A DNA stretch of 10,949 bases from Microcaldota archaeon. GTDB lineage: Archaea > Micrarchaeota > Micrarchaeia > Anstonellales > J096. The position numbers were made by a program, and so were the translations under genes. Location of the stretch: contig JAPLWW010000088.1 in assembly GCA_026396375.1 (NCBI GenBank), positions 1 through 10,949 of the forward strand, read 5' to 3'. Below are positions 1-7,225 of this stretch, piece after piece. The notes beneath the pieces were generated by a model that had not been told where the DNA came from, made no database searches, and worked only from the letters and a program-made list of their open reading frames with translations. Each line of letters opens with the position of its first letter. Within the stretch, counting starts at the first letter, position 1.

Positions 1-1082
1 TCGTCCATCAATGTCGCTATCGCATTTGTCCCGGCTATTATTGAAATCACGTTTATCGAAAGTATGAAGGACGAGTAGAAGAACGCATGGTATGCCTTTT
101 TCGACAGCTCGCCTGTCTTTATGAGGGTATCCGAGCCTTTGATGACATCGAGCCCTCCATTGGGATCTGATACCACACTCCATTTGTCGGCGAATCCGCT
201 TAGCAAAGCCTGCATAAGCAGGTTCTTCCAGTCTCCGCTTATCATCTTGACATCGTAATTCCTGGCTTGGGTTGCAAAACTTGGCGTTGAATCGCTATAA
301 ATGCTGCTTATATCCGAATCTGATATGCTGAATACCATGCCTTCAAATGAGACGACAAGGGGGAATATGAGCATGAACGAGATCATCAGGGAGATTATGC
401 TGTTGGAAAAATACTTGAACATCGGTATGGGCCTCAGCACAATCGCAAACGCAAGCAAGGACAATAATATGGGAGTCAAAATCATCTTCATCAGGAAAAG
501 CTGGGCAGTGTCCGCGGTTATAGCCGTCATTATCGCAAGCTGCATTATCCCGGAGATGCTGGCCTGGACCTTTGCAAGGTCAGGGTAAAGAGGCTGGCCC
601 GAGAGCTCCGACCTGTAGTAGGCAAACCCGTATCCTGTCGTCGGCTGGATGCTTGTGGTGCTTACAAGGACGTCCATGTTTGCGTTTGCCCATGTCGCAA
701 GCTTGGCGACATTCAGCGTATATCTTGTGGCCTGGGCAAGATAGGACATTGAGTTTCCGTATATGCATGCCGAGCTGTTGTAATACGGGGTGGCTTCCGA
801 GGCCGGAACCCCTCCTACAAGGAAAGAGCCTATCCATGGGCTTCCGATAAGATTGGAGGAAAATGCGGAGAAAATGATTACGAAGACGCCTGCGATTATC
901 AATGTTGTTATTACGTCATATACCATGTTGCTGCTCCACATCTCCATCCTCCTGTTGCTCATCAGCTTTCCAAGCATGGTCACGATGATAGAAAGGAGTA
1001 TGACGGCAACGCTGGACACTGCCAATAGCGTTAAAATGTCAGAAGAGAAGGTATTGCACATGCCGAAATCCGTGTATGCCAT
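1..1082 (-). CDS. Polytopic membrane protein, fifth paralog of the membrane-complex operon (3' end cut by window edge)
   Basis: The frame is open for 360 codons from ATG at 1082 to the left edge with no stop, so the C-terminus is missing. A GGTG site (1092-1089) lies 6 nt before the ATG, and the ATG follows the upstream gene's TAG after one nucleotide, so it is translated as part of the operon. There is no cleavable signal peptide. Likely TM helices are near residues 15-38, 56-75, 196-216, 226-245 and 333-352. The cytoplasmic loop between helices 3 and 4 reads VLRPIPMFK (about 215-223), the divergent form of the LRxxPxxR motif shared by all five proteins. The last visible residues (IAGTNAIATLMD) line up with the C-terminal GGE/GGD segment of the paralogs, so probably only a short tail is lost. 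Function unknown; see the VirB6/TrbL-like hypothesis in the findings. The plus-strand frames here are shadows. Confidence 0.8.
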   Translation of the reverse strand, partial: MAYTDFGMCNTFSSDILTLLAVSSVAVILLSIIVTMLGKLMSNRRMEMWSSNMVYDVITTLIIAGVFVIIFSAFSSNLIGSPWIGSFLVGGVPASEATPYYNSSACIYGNSMSYLAQATRYTLNVAKLATWANANMDVLVSTTSIQPTTGYGFAYYRSELSGQPLYPDLAKVQASISGIMQLAIMTAITADTAQLFLMKMILTPILLSLLAFAIVLRPIPMFKYFSNSIISLMISFMLIFPLVVSFEGMVFSISDSDISSIYSDSTPSFATQARNYDVKMISGDWKNLLMQALLSGFADKWSVVSDPNGGLDVIKGSDTLIKTGELSKKAYHAFFYSSFILSINVISIIAGTNAIATLMD

Positions 1083-1083
1083 G

Positions 1084-2265
1084 CTAAACACCAATCCTCG
1101 TTATAGAGCTTAATACCCAGATGCCCACATCCCCTCCAAGGATCTTTGATATGCCTCCGGTCAATGAAACCACCACCAACAATGCGAATCCCTGCGCCAA
1201 AAACAGCGAGAACATCAGCGAGCCTATTGTTATGACATTCATCCCTGATTTGCCCTCAACCCCGTTTATCATTTCTTTCTTGAAGTTTATAATGTCATCT
1301 TTCAGGTTTTGCTTTGCATTGCCCTCATCGCAATAGACATAGTCCGGAGCTTTGGCAGGGGCCAGTATGTTTTCCGTGTAATGGTCAAATTTTGATATGC
1401 CTGCTATATCGCTGCCCATCGCAGTCTGAGTAGTTGAATTCAGAAGGTTCAGTCCCATGGCATCGGAATAAAACTGTATGACATAGCCCTCTGTCAGGAT
1501 CACGAAGATGGGATAGATGTAAAGCGCGATGCTGAAGGCGATGAAGAATGCGCCGATTCCCCTGGTTACGTTTATTGACCTCAGGATTATCCCTATCAAA
1601 AACAATGAAAGATAGATATTCTGCGCCATTTCAATGAGCACGTTCTGGGCAGCCATCACGGAAATCATCCTTGACGTTGACAGGAGCACCTCATTCAGCA
1701 TGTTGGGGATAAGGCTGAGAGGCTTGCAGAAGGATGTGATCAAGGAGCCGGTTGATGAAGTGGAGGAGCCTTCCCCTGGTTTGCCTGCTATGTTCGATCC
1801 CCCTATTGATTTTGACCCTGAGATTCCCCTGGTCAATGAACTGCTGCTTGCCATTGTCGCATCCCTTGAGGAGTCTGAAACGGCTATGAAAAGGGAGCTG
1901 AAGGCGCCTTCTATCTTGCTGTTCAGTGCCGTTGACTGGACAAAGAAGAAAATTGACCTTGGATCTTCTGCGCAGCTTGTTCCGGGAGCGCCTTCGCCGG
2001 GAAGCGTCCCCATATAGGAGCCGTAGCTTGGGACAAAGGCCTCCACCAGCCCATATCCTATCGGCTGGGACAATGTGAATATGACATATGCGATCATTAT
2101 CACCGTGAATCCCCCTATCAGGGCCTCCTGAAGCTCGGATTTTGCAACCTGCTCAAGCTTCTGTATCTCAAGCATCCTTGAGATTATGAAAAGTGCGGTG
2201 TAAACCAAGGTTACGACCATCACCACCACTGCAAACTGGGGCCAGGATGAGGTGAAGCAGTCCAT
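1084..2265 (-). CDS. Polytopic membrane protein, fourth paralog of the membrane-complex operon, with Ser/Gly-rich ectodomain linker
   Basis: A 393-residue protein whose ATG follows the TAA of the upstream gene with no gap; only a weak AGGTTG lies before it, so translational coupling is likely. There is no signal peptide: a short outside N-terminus runs into TM1 (about 9-30). The cytoplasmic loop contains AKSELQEA (41-48), then TM2 (47-66), ectodomain 1 (67-210), TM3 (about 212-228), the shared loop IILRSINVTR (226-235), TM4 (236-258), ectodomain 2 and TM5 (345-368). The C-terminus has ILGGD (375-379). Ectodomain 1 contains a low-complexity Ser/Gly/Thr stretch at about 130-175, absent from the paralogs. 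The GIILR codons (1579-1593) are identical over 15 bases to those of the second operon gene (4455-4469), supporting common descent. No named family recognised. Confidence 0.85.
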   Translation of the reverse strand: MDCFTSSWPQFAVVVMVVTLVYTALFIISRMLEIQKLEQVAKSELQEALIGGFTVIMIAYVIFTLSQPIGYGLVEAFVPSYGSYMGTLPGEGAPGTSCAEDPRSIFFFVQSTALNSKIEGAFSSLFIAVSDSSRDATMASSSSLTRGISGSKSIGGSNIAGKPGEGSSTSSTGSLITSFCKPLSLIPNMLNEVLLSTSRMISVMAAQNVLIEMAQNIYLSLFLIGIILRSINVTRGIGAFFIAFSIALYIYPIFVILTEGYVIQFYSDAMGLNLLNSTTQTAMGSDIAGISKFDHYTENILAPAKAPDYVYCDEGNAKQNLKDDIINFKKEMINGVEGKSGMNVITIGSLMFSLFLAQGFALLVVVSLTGGISKILGGDVGIWVLSSITRIGV

Positions 2266-4155
2266 TTATTTCAACCTGTTGAGCCCTGGGATGAACATCT
2301 CCCCCTCGATTCCCATTGAGATCGCGACTGCGGCCGCAAGCGTTATCGCTATCGAAAATATCCCCAATATTATGGAGTATGCGAGCATCTTCCCCTCCTG
2401 GGTTTTCGCCCCTGCCTTGTTGCCTGCCTGGTCCTGGCATGCGCTGCAGTCAAGGTAGTTTGGAGCATATTTCATGCTTTCGGGAAGATTCATCAGATTG
2501 AGGCATCCCGGATTATCTGTTTCATATATCGGGATTGCAATTGACTTTGAGGATGCCACTATGGAAGCGGTGTTTGGGCTGGTTGCCGAAAGGCTTGTAT
2601 TTATGCTGGAATAAATTCCTGCAATCTTGCTCTTGATCTTGCTGACATCATTTTCTTTCGCAGCGCTTTTGTATATGTCAGTGCAGTTGTAATCCGATCT
2701 GTCATATGTCGGACTAGATGGGTTTGAAAAATTCATGCACGGCGCCGTTCCGTCAGAATAGAAGAACCTGCATTTTGTTGGGCAGAACACCAAAGGATTG
2801 GTCTTGTCTACTATTGACAGGGGCGTTACCCTGAAGCAGCTGCTTTGGGCCAATGCCTTGCTGAGGTTCATCGGCTCCCCATTGAAGGCAAATGTGTAGT
2901 TGAAATTCTCGAATCCGTAGTTTTTCTTGAAGCAGTTTGGCGCTTGGCTCAGCAAGGCGGCGCATGCCCTTTCCCCGTCCCTGCATTCGGCCATATCCGC
3001 AGGATACGGTAGAGTCCTGCAGAGCTGGGGGCAGTCAACCGTGACTGTATAATTGGGGTTGCTCATCCTCAATGCAAGCGTGGGGTTTGCCAAATACGAA
3101 GCATTTATCGCAATCGCATTCTTGATATTGTAAAACTCGCAGGAATATACTGTTCCAAGGCCGTCTATTTTCAAGGACTCTGAAGAGCCGTTTGTCAGGT
3201 TCTTCACCTGCCCAAAGGTTACCTTGGGGTCGTTTCCTGCCGTGGCTATGATGTATGCGGAGTCCAGGGAAGACGTTGAATTGAACCCTGAAATCTCCTT
3301 CAGGCATTCCTCAGGGCAGTCCTTGTTGGTCATGTACTGGACTCCCGGAATCTTTATCTCGCCGTTCGCAATGAGGATGCTTATTATGGTAAGGGGCAGG
3401 ATTATGGATGCCGCCACCCCCAGTGCGATCATTGTCGAGCCGAGCCTCCTTGTTATGAACAGGGCCTTGAGCATTATCCCGAAAATGATCAGCATCGGCC
3501 CGAGATAATAGGCAAAGAACGTCAGGAAAACCTTTATCACCACCAGGTTCATCACCGCCTGCTGGTAAAGATTGACCTTTTCGCCTGGCTCTATCATGTC
3601 TATCCTGTTTATGAACGAGAAGTCATAGCTGTAGCCTACGTCTATTCCGGCCCATCCGGCGCTGCCCCCTGTGGTCGCTGTTTTCTTCGTGTCTGTTATT
3701 ATTTTCTTCTCTATCGATATCATCTCTGTTGTTGAAGAGTCTATAAGCTTGTCAACATAGGATATTGAAGTGTCGACGATGCAGTTGCTGGGCTGGCCGC
3801 ACATCAGCGGTGCAGAAAGCGCATTGTCAAGGAATATCGAAAGGGCCCCGAAAAACACTATGATCATTACATTGAAGAAAGCCTCCCTCATCTCCAGCTT
3901 GAACCCGCTTTCAAGATATGCCATCTGGAATATTTTTGCGACAAAGTAGATCATTGCATTGGCGATCAGCGAAATCACTATCAGGATAAGGGAAACCTTG
4001 ACCCAGTTGTAGCTTTTTCCGCTCTCTGAAAAAAGGCTGGAGATGCTTTTGGACAATGTCCCTGACTCAAGCTTTTCAGTGCCTGCGCTTATGTTGAGCG
4101 TCTGGGCGCTCGCAAAGGAGACCAACAGCAGCAAAGCCAGGATTTCCCTTCTCAT
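2266..4155 (-). CDS. Secreted-anchored polytopic membrane protein with large cysteine-rich ectodomain, third paralog of the operon
   Basis: At 629 residues it is the largest member. Its ATG overlaps the preceding stop by 4 nt (ATGA). A short signal peptide (MRREILALLLLVSFASA) should be cut near residue 17. TM1 is about 50-75, followed by the charged loop FKLEMREA (85-92), TM2 (93-113), a small ectodomain with C119 and C125, TM3 (203-230), the shared loop GIMLKALFITRR (226-237), TM4 (238-262), ectodomain 2 (about 262-590) and TM5 (590-613). The end, EGEMFIPGLNRL, matches the GGE end of the first gene. Ectodomain 2 holds 16 cysteines, including CPEEC (280-284), CPQLC (375-379), CPTKC (458-462) and CSAC (570-573), plus about ten N-x-S/T sequons. 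That suggests a disulfide-bonded, glycosylated surface domain. The core is paralogous to its neighbours and the big loop is an insertion. Function unknown. Confidence 0.87.
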   Translation of the reverse strand: MRREILALLLLVSFASAQTLNISAGTEKLESGTLSKSISSLFSESGKSYNWVKVSLILIVISLIANAMIYFVAKIFQMAYLESGFKLEMREAFFNVMIIVFFGALSIFLDNALSAPLMCGQPSNCIVDTSISYVDKLIDSSTTEMISIEKKIITDTKKTATTGGSAGWAGIDVGYSYDFSFINRIDMIEPGEKVNLYQQAVMNLVVIKVFLTFFAYYLGPMLIIFGIMLKALFITRRLGSTMIALGVAASIILPLTIISILIANGEIKIPGVQYMTNKDCPEECLKEISGFNSTSSLDSAYIIATAGNDPKVTFGQVKNLTNGSSESLKIDGLGTVYSCEFYNIKNAIAINASYLANPTLALRMSNPNYTVTVDCPQLCRTLPYPADMAECRDGERACAALLSQAPNCFKKNYGFENFNYTFAFNGEPMNLSKALAQSSCFRVTPLSIVDKTNPLVFCPTKCRFFYSDGTAPCMNFSNPSSPTYDRSDYNCTDIYKSAAKENDVSKIKSKIAGIYSSINTSLSATSPNTASIVASSKSIAIPIYETDNPGCLNLMNLPESMKYAPNYLDCSACQDQAGNKAGAKTQEGKMLAYSIILGIFSIAITLAAAVAISMGIEGEMFIPGLNRLK

Positions 4156-5252
4156 TCGATCATCTCAAAGACCTTCTTGAAGTTGTTCAGAAGGGAGAGC
4201 ACCAGCCCAAGTATGACCGATGTCACGAAGCTGCTTATTATGGCGTATTTGCCGAGCACCATCACGCCTGTTTCCCCGTCGCAGTCCCCGAAAGGCTCGA
4301 AGCTTGCAACGCTTCCTATGCCGTTGCATATGCCCTTTATGTCCACGCTTTCGACTGCGCCGAGGAAAACCGCATAAAGGAAGGGGAATATCGTGTATCC
4401 CACAAATGAAACGAGGATGAGAAGGTCCCCTGCCTTCCTTGTCCATGGAGGAAGCCTCAGGATTATCCCAGCAAGGAAGAAATATATGAAGACGTCGTCA
4501 ATGAAGAATTTGCCAATAACCAACATGAAGGACATCACATTGAACAGCGGGGAGAATATGCTGTTGAGCTCCATTTCAAGGACCGAGGCAAAGGTGTTTT
4601 TGTAGGCGTCAAGGCTTGTGGTGAATGAGGATACTGTCATTCCGCAGCTCAAAAGGCCGTCAAGGAAAGTTCCAGGGCCAAATCCAAGCCCCAGAAAGAT
4701 GAAAGGCGCTGACATGACTGAGCACACAGTAAGCCAAGCCTTGTCTGCAAAGATTATCCTTGGAAGCGTTGTTGGCACTGCCGCGTCTGTCTTGTATATG
4801 ACGATCCTTGAATACCCATTCTCTATTGTTTGCCTTGACTGGTCAAAAAGATAGTCGAATTCCTTTGTGTTGAAATCCTTTGTGCTTGAGATGTCGTTGA
4901 TGTTTATCTTGTTTTGGATGCTGATATTCATGTGGTTCTTGAACTCGTAGGTGAACATCGAATTTATGCTTATCATGAAGACATAGGCGAAAAGTATGAT
5001 CACGCATGTCACCAAAACCTGGCCCAATTCGCTCTTGGCATTCAGTATCTCCTTTTCATTCTTGGATATATACCCGTAAAGCATGTATATGGTCAGAAGC
5101 GAAATGCAGATCAGCAGAACCGTGAATATATAGGGCTTCTCCTCGTTGGCGATCTTGTTGTAGGATGTTTCGTTTATGCCCGCTTGTGCTAGGGACAGGG
5201 AAACCAGCAGGAACGCCAGCAATATTGGCCTAAAACAGCTCTTGGACACCAT
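4152..5252 (-). CDS. Signal-peptide-bearing polytopic membrane protein, second paralog of the operon
   Basis: I start it at ATG 5252 (366 residues) rather than the upstream TTG at 5285. From 5252 it has a clean signal peptide (MVSKSCFRPILLAFLLVSLS then LAQA, cut near residue 24), and a strong GGAGGTGAG site lies about 10 nt upstream. It overlaps the end of the first operon gene by 23 nt and the third by 4 nt. With this numbering TM1 is about 41-61, the cytoplasmic loop carries AKSELGQ (72-78), and TM2 is about 77-97. Ectodomain 1 has two sequons. A Gly-rich hydrophobic stretch lies at about 175-204, TM3 at 235-261, the shared loop GIILRLPPWTRK at 262-273, TM4 at 275-298 and TM5 at 334-355. 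Unlike three paralogs it ends in a charged tail without GGE/GGD. The LR-x-PP-x-TR loop is the clearest example of the family motif. Function unknown. Confidence 0.87.
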   Translation of the reverse strand: MVSKSCFRPILLAFLLVSLSLAQAGINETSYNKIANEEKPYIFTVLLICISLLTIYMLYGYISKNEKEILNAKSELGQVLVTCVIILFAYVFMISINSMFTYEFKNHMNISIQNKININDISSTKDFNTKEFDYLFDQSRQTIENGYSRIVIYKTDAAVPTTLPRIIFADKAWLTVCSVMSAPFIFLGLGFGPGTFLDGLLSCGMTVSSFTTSLDAYKNTFASVLEMELNSIFSPLFNVMSFMLVIGKFFIDDVFIYFFLAGIILRLPPWTRKAGDLLILVSFVGYTIFPFLYAVFLGAVESVDIKGICNGIGSVASFEPFGDCDGETGVMVLGKYAIISSFVTSVILGLVLSLLNNFKKVFEMIE

Positions 5253-6564
5253 AAAGGAAAAACTCACCTCCGAGAAGGACAGCAATGGTTCTTATGAACC
5301 CCAAAACGCAAAGCACTAAAGACGCAAGTATGAGAATATGCGACATGTTCACTATCGTACCGTAAGTTGCCACGTCCATCCCCAGATGGACCGCATTTTC
5401 GACCCCCCCATTGTTGACCAAGTCGTTTGTCAGGTTTGCAGAGGAGATCGTATACCAGATATATAGCAGGCCTGTTGTGACAAATGTCATCAAGGTATCT
5501 GTTATCGGAAAAACCAAGCTGGTGATGATCTCAAGGATCTTTTCAAGCCAAGCGGTAAATGGTATGAACTCCATCACAACCAAGGCTATTCCCGTGGCTC
5601 CTTTAATATAGACATTGTATGCGACGTTGATTGTTCCAATCACCCCGTAGGATTTGGTGATATACCATAGGTTGTCCACTTTTCTGTTATAGTTATCAAG
5701 GAAAGCTCCGTATCCTAATTCTGAGTCATTGGGATTGAATCCTCCATTTCCAGGAAAAAGCTTGCCTATCGCGTCATTCTGCACGCCTATGAAGATGCTG
5801 CCAAGAACGTACAAAGAAATTGGATAGATTATTACCAATGCTATGCCTATGCTCACCAGGGTTGACCCTATCCTCCTCAGGTAGGGTATCGCCCTCAGGA
5901 AAAATCCAAGGGGAAGGAGCAGGGAGCAGGATATTGTAACGAAAAACCTCATTATGTTTACCATCAGGGCCTGCTGGCTGGCTATTGATGTTATTGTGCT
6001 TATGAAAGAGGCCAAGGCAGCCTCCAGCCTTCCAAAAACAGGTATGTTTGTTACTGATCCTGTAGAGGCACCTAGCCTGAAGCCGTGCGGCAATTCCTCA
6101 TTTAATGAAACCGAGGAGCTGGATGACTCCAATTGCGAAACATCGGCGTAGAAAGGCACTGTCCTCTCTGCAACCGTAGTTATGTTGATTATGTTGTTCT
6201 CATACAATGTGGTTATCTCTGATATCAGCTCGCCGTTGGTTGCCTTTCCGCTTATCACTGAAAACAGGCTGTTTATCGAGAGAATCAATCCTATAACCAT
6301 TGCAAAAAGGAAGATGTTAATCAGCGTTGACTTTATCTCGCCTATTGCCCCTGATTTTCCCCTTTCATCACTGCTGGCTATTGCAATGTAATATGCAAGC
6401 ACTGCCAGGATCATCCCTATCATTGATCCCACTGCAACTATTGAGGACATTGAGGTAAGATGGTCTGTTACTGCGCCGTTTATTGTCCAGGAAGGCGACG
6501 CTGTATTGGAAACGCAGCAAAGCGCAAACAGAAGCATGGCTAGGATAGGCAGACGCGCATTCAT
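5230..6564 (-). CDS. Signal-peptide-bearing polytopic membrane protein, first gene of the five-paralog operon
   Basis: A 444-residue protein. The first 22 or so residues (MNARLPILAMLLFALCCVSN) look like a signal peptide. TM1 is about 42-64, followed by a charged loop with GEIKST (75-80), TM2 (80-104) and ectodomain 1 (105-200) with a Ser-rich patch at 146-153. TM3 (203-222) is followed by the shared cytoplasmic loop FFLRAIPYLRR (221-231) and TM4 (233-256). Ectodomain 2 is followed by extra hydrophobic segments at about 323-345 and 349-372. The last TM (408-430) runs into LLGGEFFLYGVQEL, the C-terminal signature also seen in the third gene. The ATG at 6564 is about 26 nt downstream of the centre of a strong TATA box, so the mRNA is probably leaderless, which fits the lack of an SD site. 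It heads an operon of five related genes. No named family recognised. Confidence 0.87.
   Translation of the reverse strand: MNARLPILAMLLFALCCVSNTASPSWTINGAVTDHLTSMSSIVAVGSMIGMILAVLAYYIAIASSDERGKSGAIGEIKSTLINIFLFAMVIGLILSINSLFSVISGKATNGELISEITTLYENNIINITTVAERTVPFYADVSQLESSSSSVSLNEELPHGFRLGASTGSVTNIPVFGRLEAALASFISTITSIASQQALMVNIMRFFVTISCSLLLPLGFFLRAIPYLRRIGSTLVSIGIALVIIYPISLYVLGSIFIGVQNDAIGKLFPGNGGFNPNDSELGYGAFLDNYNRKVDNLWYITKSYGVIGTINVAYNVYIKGATGIALVVMEFIPFTAWLEKILEIITSLVFPITDTLMTFVTTGLLYIWYTISSANLTNDLVNNGGVENAVHLGMDVATYGTIVNMSHILILASLVLCVLGFIRTIAVLLGGEFFLYGVQELF
5263..5271 (-). promoter_or_regulatory. Strong Shine-Dalgarno site for the second operon gene
   Basis: The minus strand reads GGAGGTGAG inside the 3' end of the preceding gene, about 10 nt before ATG 5252. 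It matches the archaeal 16S rRNA anti-SD (GGAGGTGATC) except for its last bases. It decides the start at 5252 over the longer frame opening with TTG at 5285. Confidence 0.7.
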
Positions 6565-6584
6565 CGATAATAGATCGGATAGAG

Positions 6585-6595
6585 CCTTTTTATAG
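6585..6595 (-). promoter_or_regulatory. TATA box of the five-gene membrane operon
   Basis: The minus strand reads CTATAAAAAGG, a strong archaeal TATA box, centred about 26 nt before ATG 6564. Archaeal initiation usually occurs about 25 nt downstream of the box centre, which puts the first base of the mRNA at or next to the start codon, a leaderless transcript. No other good promoter is visible further down the operon. Confidence 0.7.
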
Positions 6596-6680
6596 ATATC
6601 CGTTTTTTCATTCGGAGATTACTACAATTATCCATCATAAAAAACACAAATTTTGAAGATGAAAAAATATCAAGCATAAC

Positions 6681-6690
6681 GTTAAAAACC
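6681..6690 (+). promoter_or_regulatory. Weak TATA-like promoter for dcd-apgM
   Basis: The sequence gttaaaaacc is centred about 26 nt before ATG 6711, the position expected for a leaderless transcript; no SD precedes that ATG. The whole 146-nt divergent spacer (6565-6710) is AT-rich and holds only this and the opposing TATA box, so the match is weaker evidence than for the minus-strand promoter. Confidence 0.45.
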
Positions 6691-6710
6691 AAAATAAAAA
6701 TAATATCCTT

Positions 6711-7223
6711 ATGTTCCTCACTGATGTGGATATCAAAGAGAAGATAAAGCAAGGGAAAATAAGGATAGAGCCGTTTTACGAAAAAAACATCGGCCCTGGA
6801 AGCGTTGACCTGACTTTGGACAACCGATGGTGGTTTTTCAAAGACAAGAAAGGGGAAACAATAGACCTTTCAAAGAAAGGATGGAAGGAGATTATGGAGG
6901 AAAGGAAGGCAAAGTCAATAGTCCTCAAGCCCCAGCAGATGTGCCTTGGAATAACAAAGGAGAGGATAACCCTGGCTGACAACATTGTCGGCTTTCTTGA
7001 AGGAAGGAGCAGGTACGCAAGGATGGGGCTGTCCATCCATATAACATCTTCCTTTGTACAGCCCGGAGTGAGCAACCACCAGGTTCTTGAGATACTCAAC
7101 AACTCCCATTACAACTACAAGATTTACGAGGGAATGAAGATAACGCACATCGTTTTTGCGATGGCAAAGTCAAAGACATCCAAGCCATACAGGAAATTTG
7201 GCCAGATAGCAAAGGGGCAATGA
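6711..7223 (+). CDS. dcd: dCTP deaminase (or bifunctional dCTP deaminase/dUTPase)
   Basis: A 170-residue cytosolic protein of the trimeric dUTPase/Dcd fold, which deaminates dCTP to dUTP for dTTP synthesis; some archaeal members go straight to dUMP. Visible motifs: IGPGSVDLTL (27-36), GRSRYARMG (98-106) giving the conserved R99, S100 and R104, and VLEILN (125-130) with E127 in the place of the catalytic glutamate of E. coli Dcd. The C-terminus (PYRKFGQ) matches the family's nucleotide-closing tail. The usual DPGW/F-x-G before the catalytic Glu is QPGVSNHQ here, so the lip of the active site differs. Length is at the short end of the 170-205 residues typical of the family. It shares a 4-nt overlap region with the start of apgM. 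Whether it also has dUTPase activity cannot be told by eye. Confidence 0.9.
   Translation: MFLTDVDIKEKIKQGKIRIEPFYEKNIGPGSVDLTLDNRWWFFKDKKGETIDLSKKGWKEIMEERKAKSIVLKPQQMCLGITKERITLADNIVGFLEGRSRYARMGLSIHITSSFVQPGVSNHQVLEILNNSHYNYKIYEGMKITHIVFAMAKSKTSKPYRKFGQIAKGQ
7214..7217 (+). promoter_or_regulatory. Shine-Dalgarno site deciding the apgM start
   Basis: A GGGG run at the end of dcd lies 8 nt before ATG 7226 but only 2 nt before ATG 7220. The spacing favours 7226, which also gives the usual family N-terminus with DG(I/L)GD about nine residues in. Confidence 0.5.
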
Positions 7224-7225
7224 AC

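Noticed and set aside
301..1113. Three plus-strand open frames of 92-107 residues near the left end
   Set aside because: They are antisense to a continuous 360-codon membrane-protein frame on the minus strand, which shares motifs with its four operon neighbours and runs off the window.
1634..2017. 127-residue plus-strand open frame
   Set aside because: Antisense shadow of the fourth operon gene; acidic and proline-rich only because of the opposite-strand Ser/Gly-rich codons.
5253..5285. Longer N-terminus of the second operon gene starting at TTG 5285
   Set aside because: It would place 11 extra residues before a clean signal peptide, uses a rare start codon and would bury the strong GGAGGTGAG site inside the gene.
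6561..6752. 63-residue minus-strand frame across the divergent promoter region
   Set aside because: It starts inside dcd antisense, covers both TATA boxes and has a composition set by AT-rich intergenic DNA; no supporting SD or homology.
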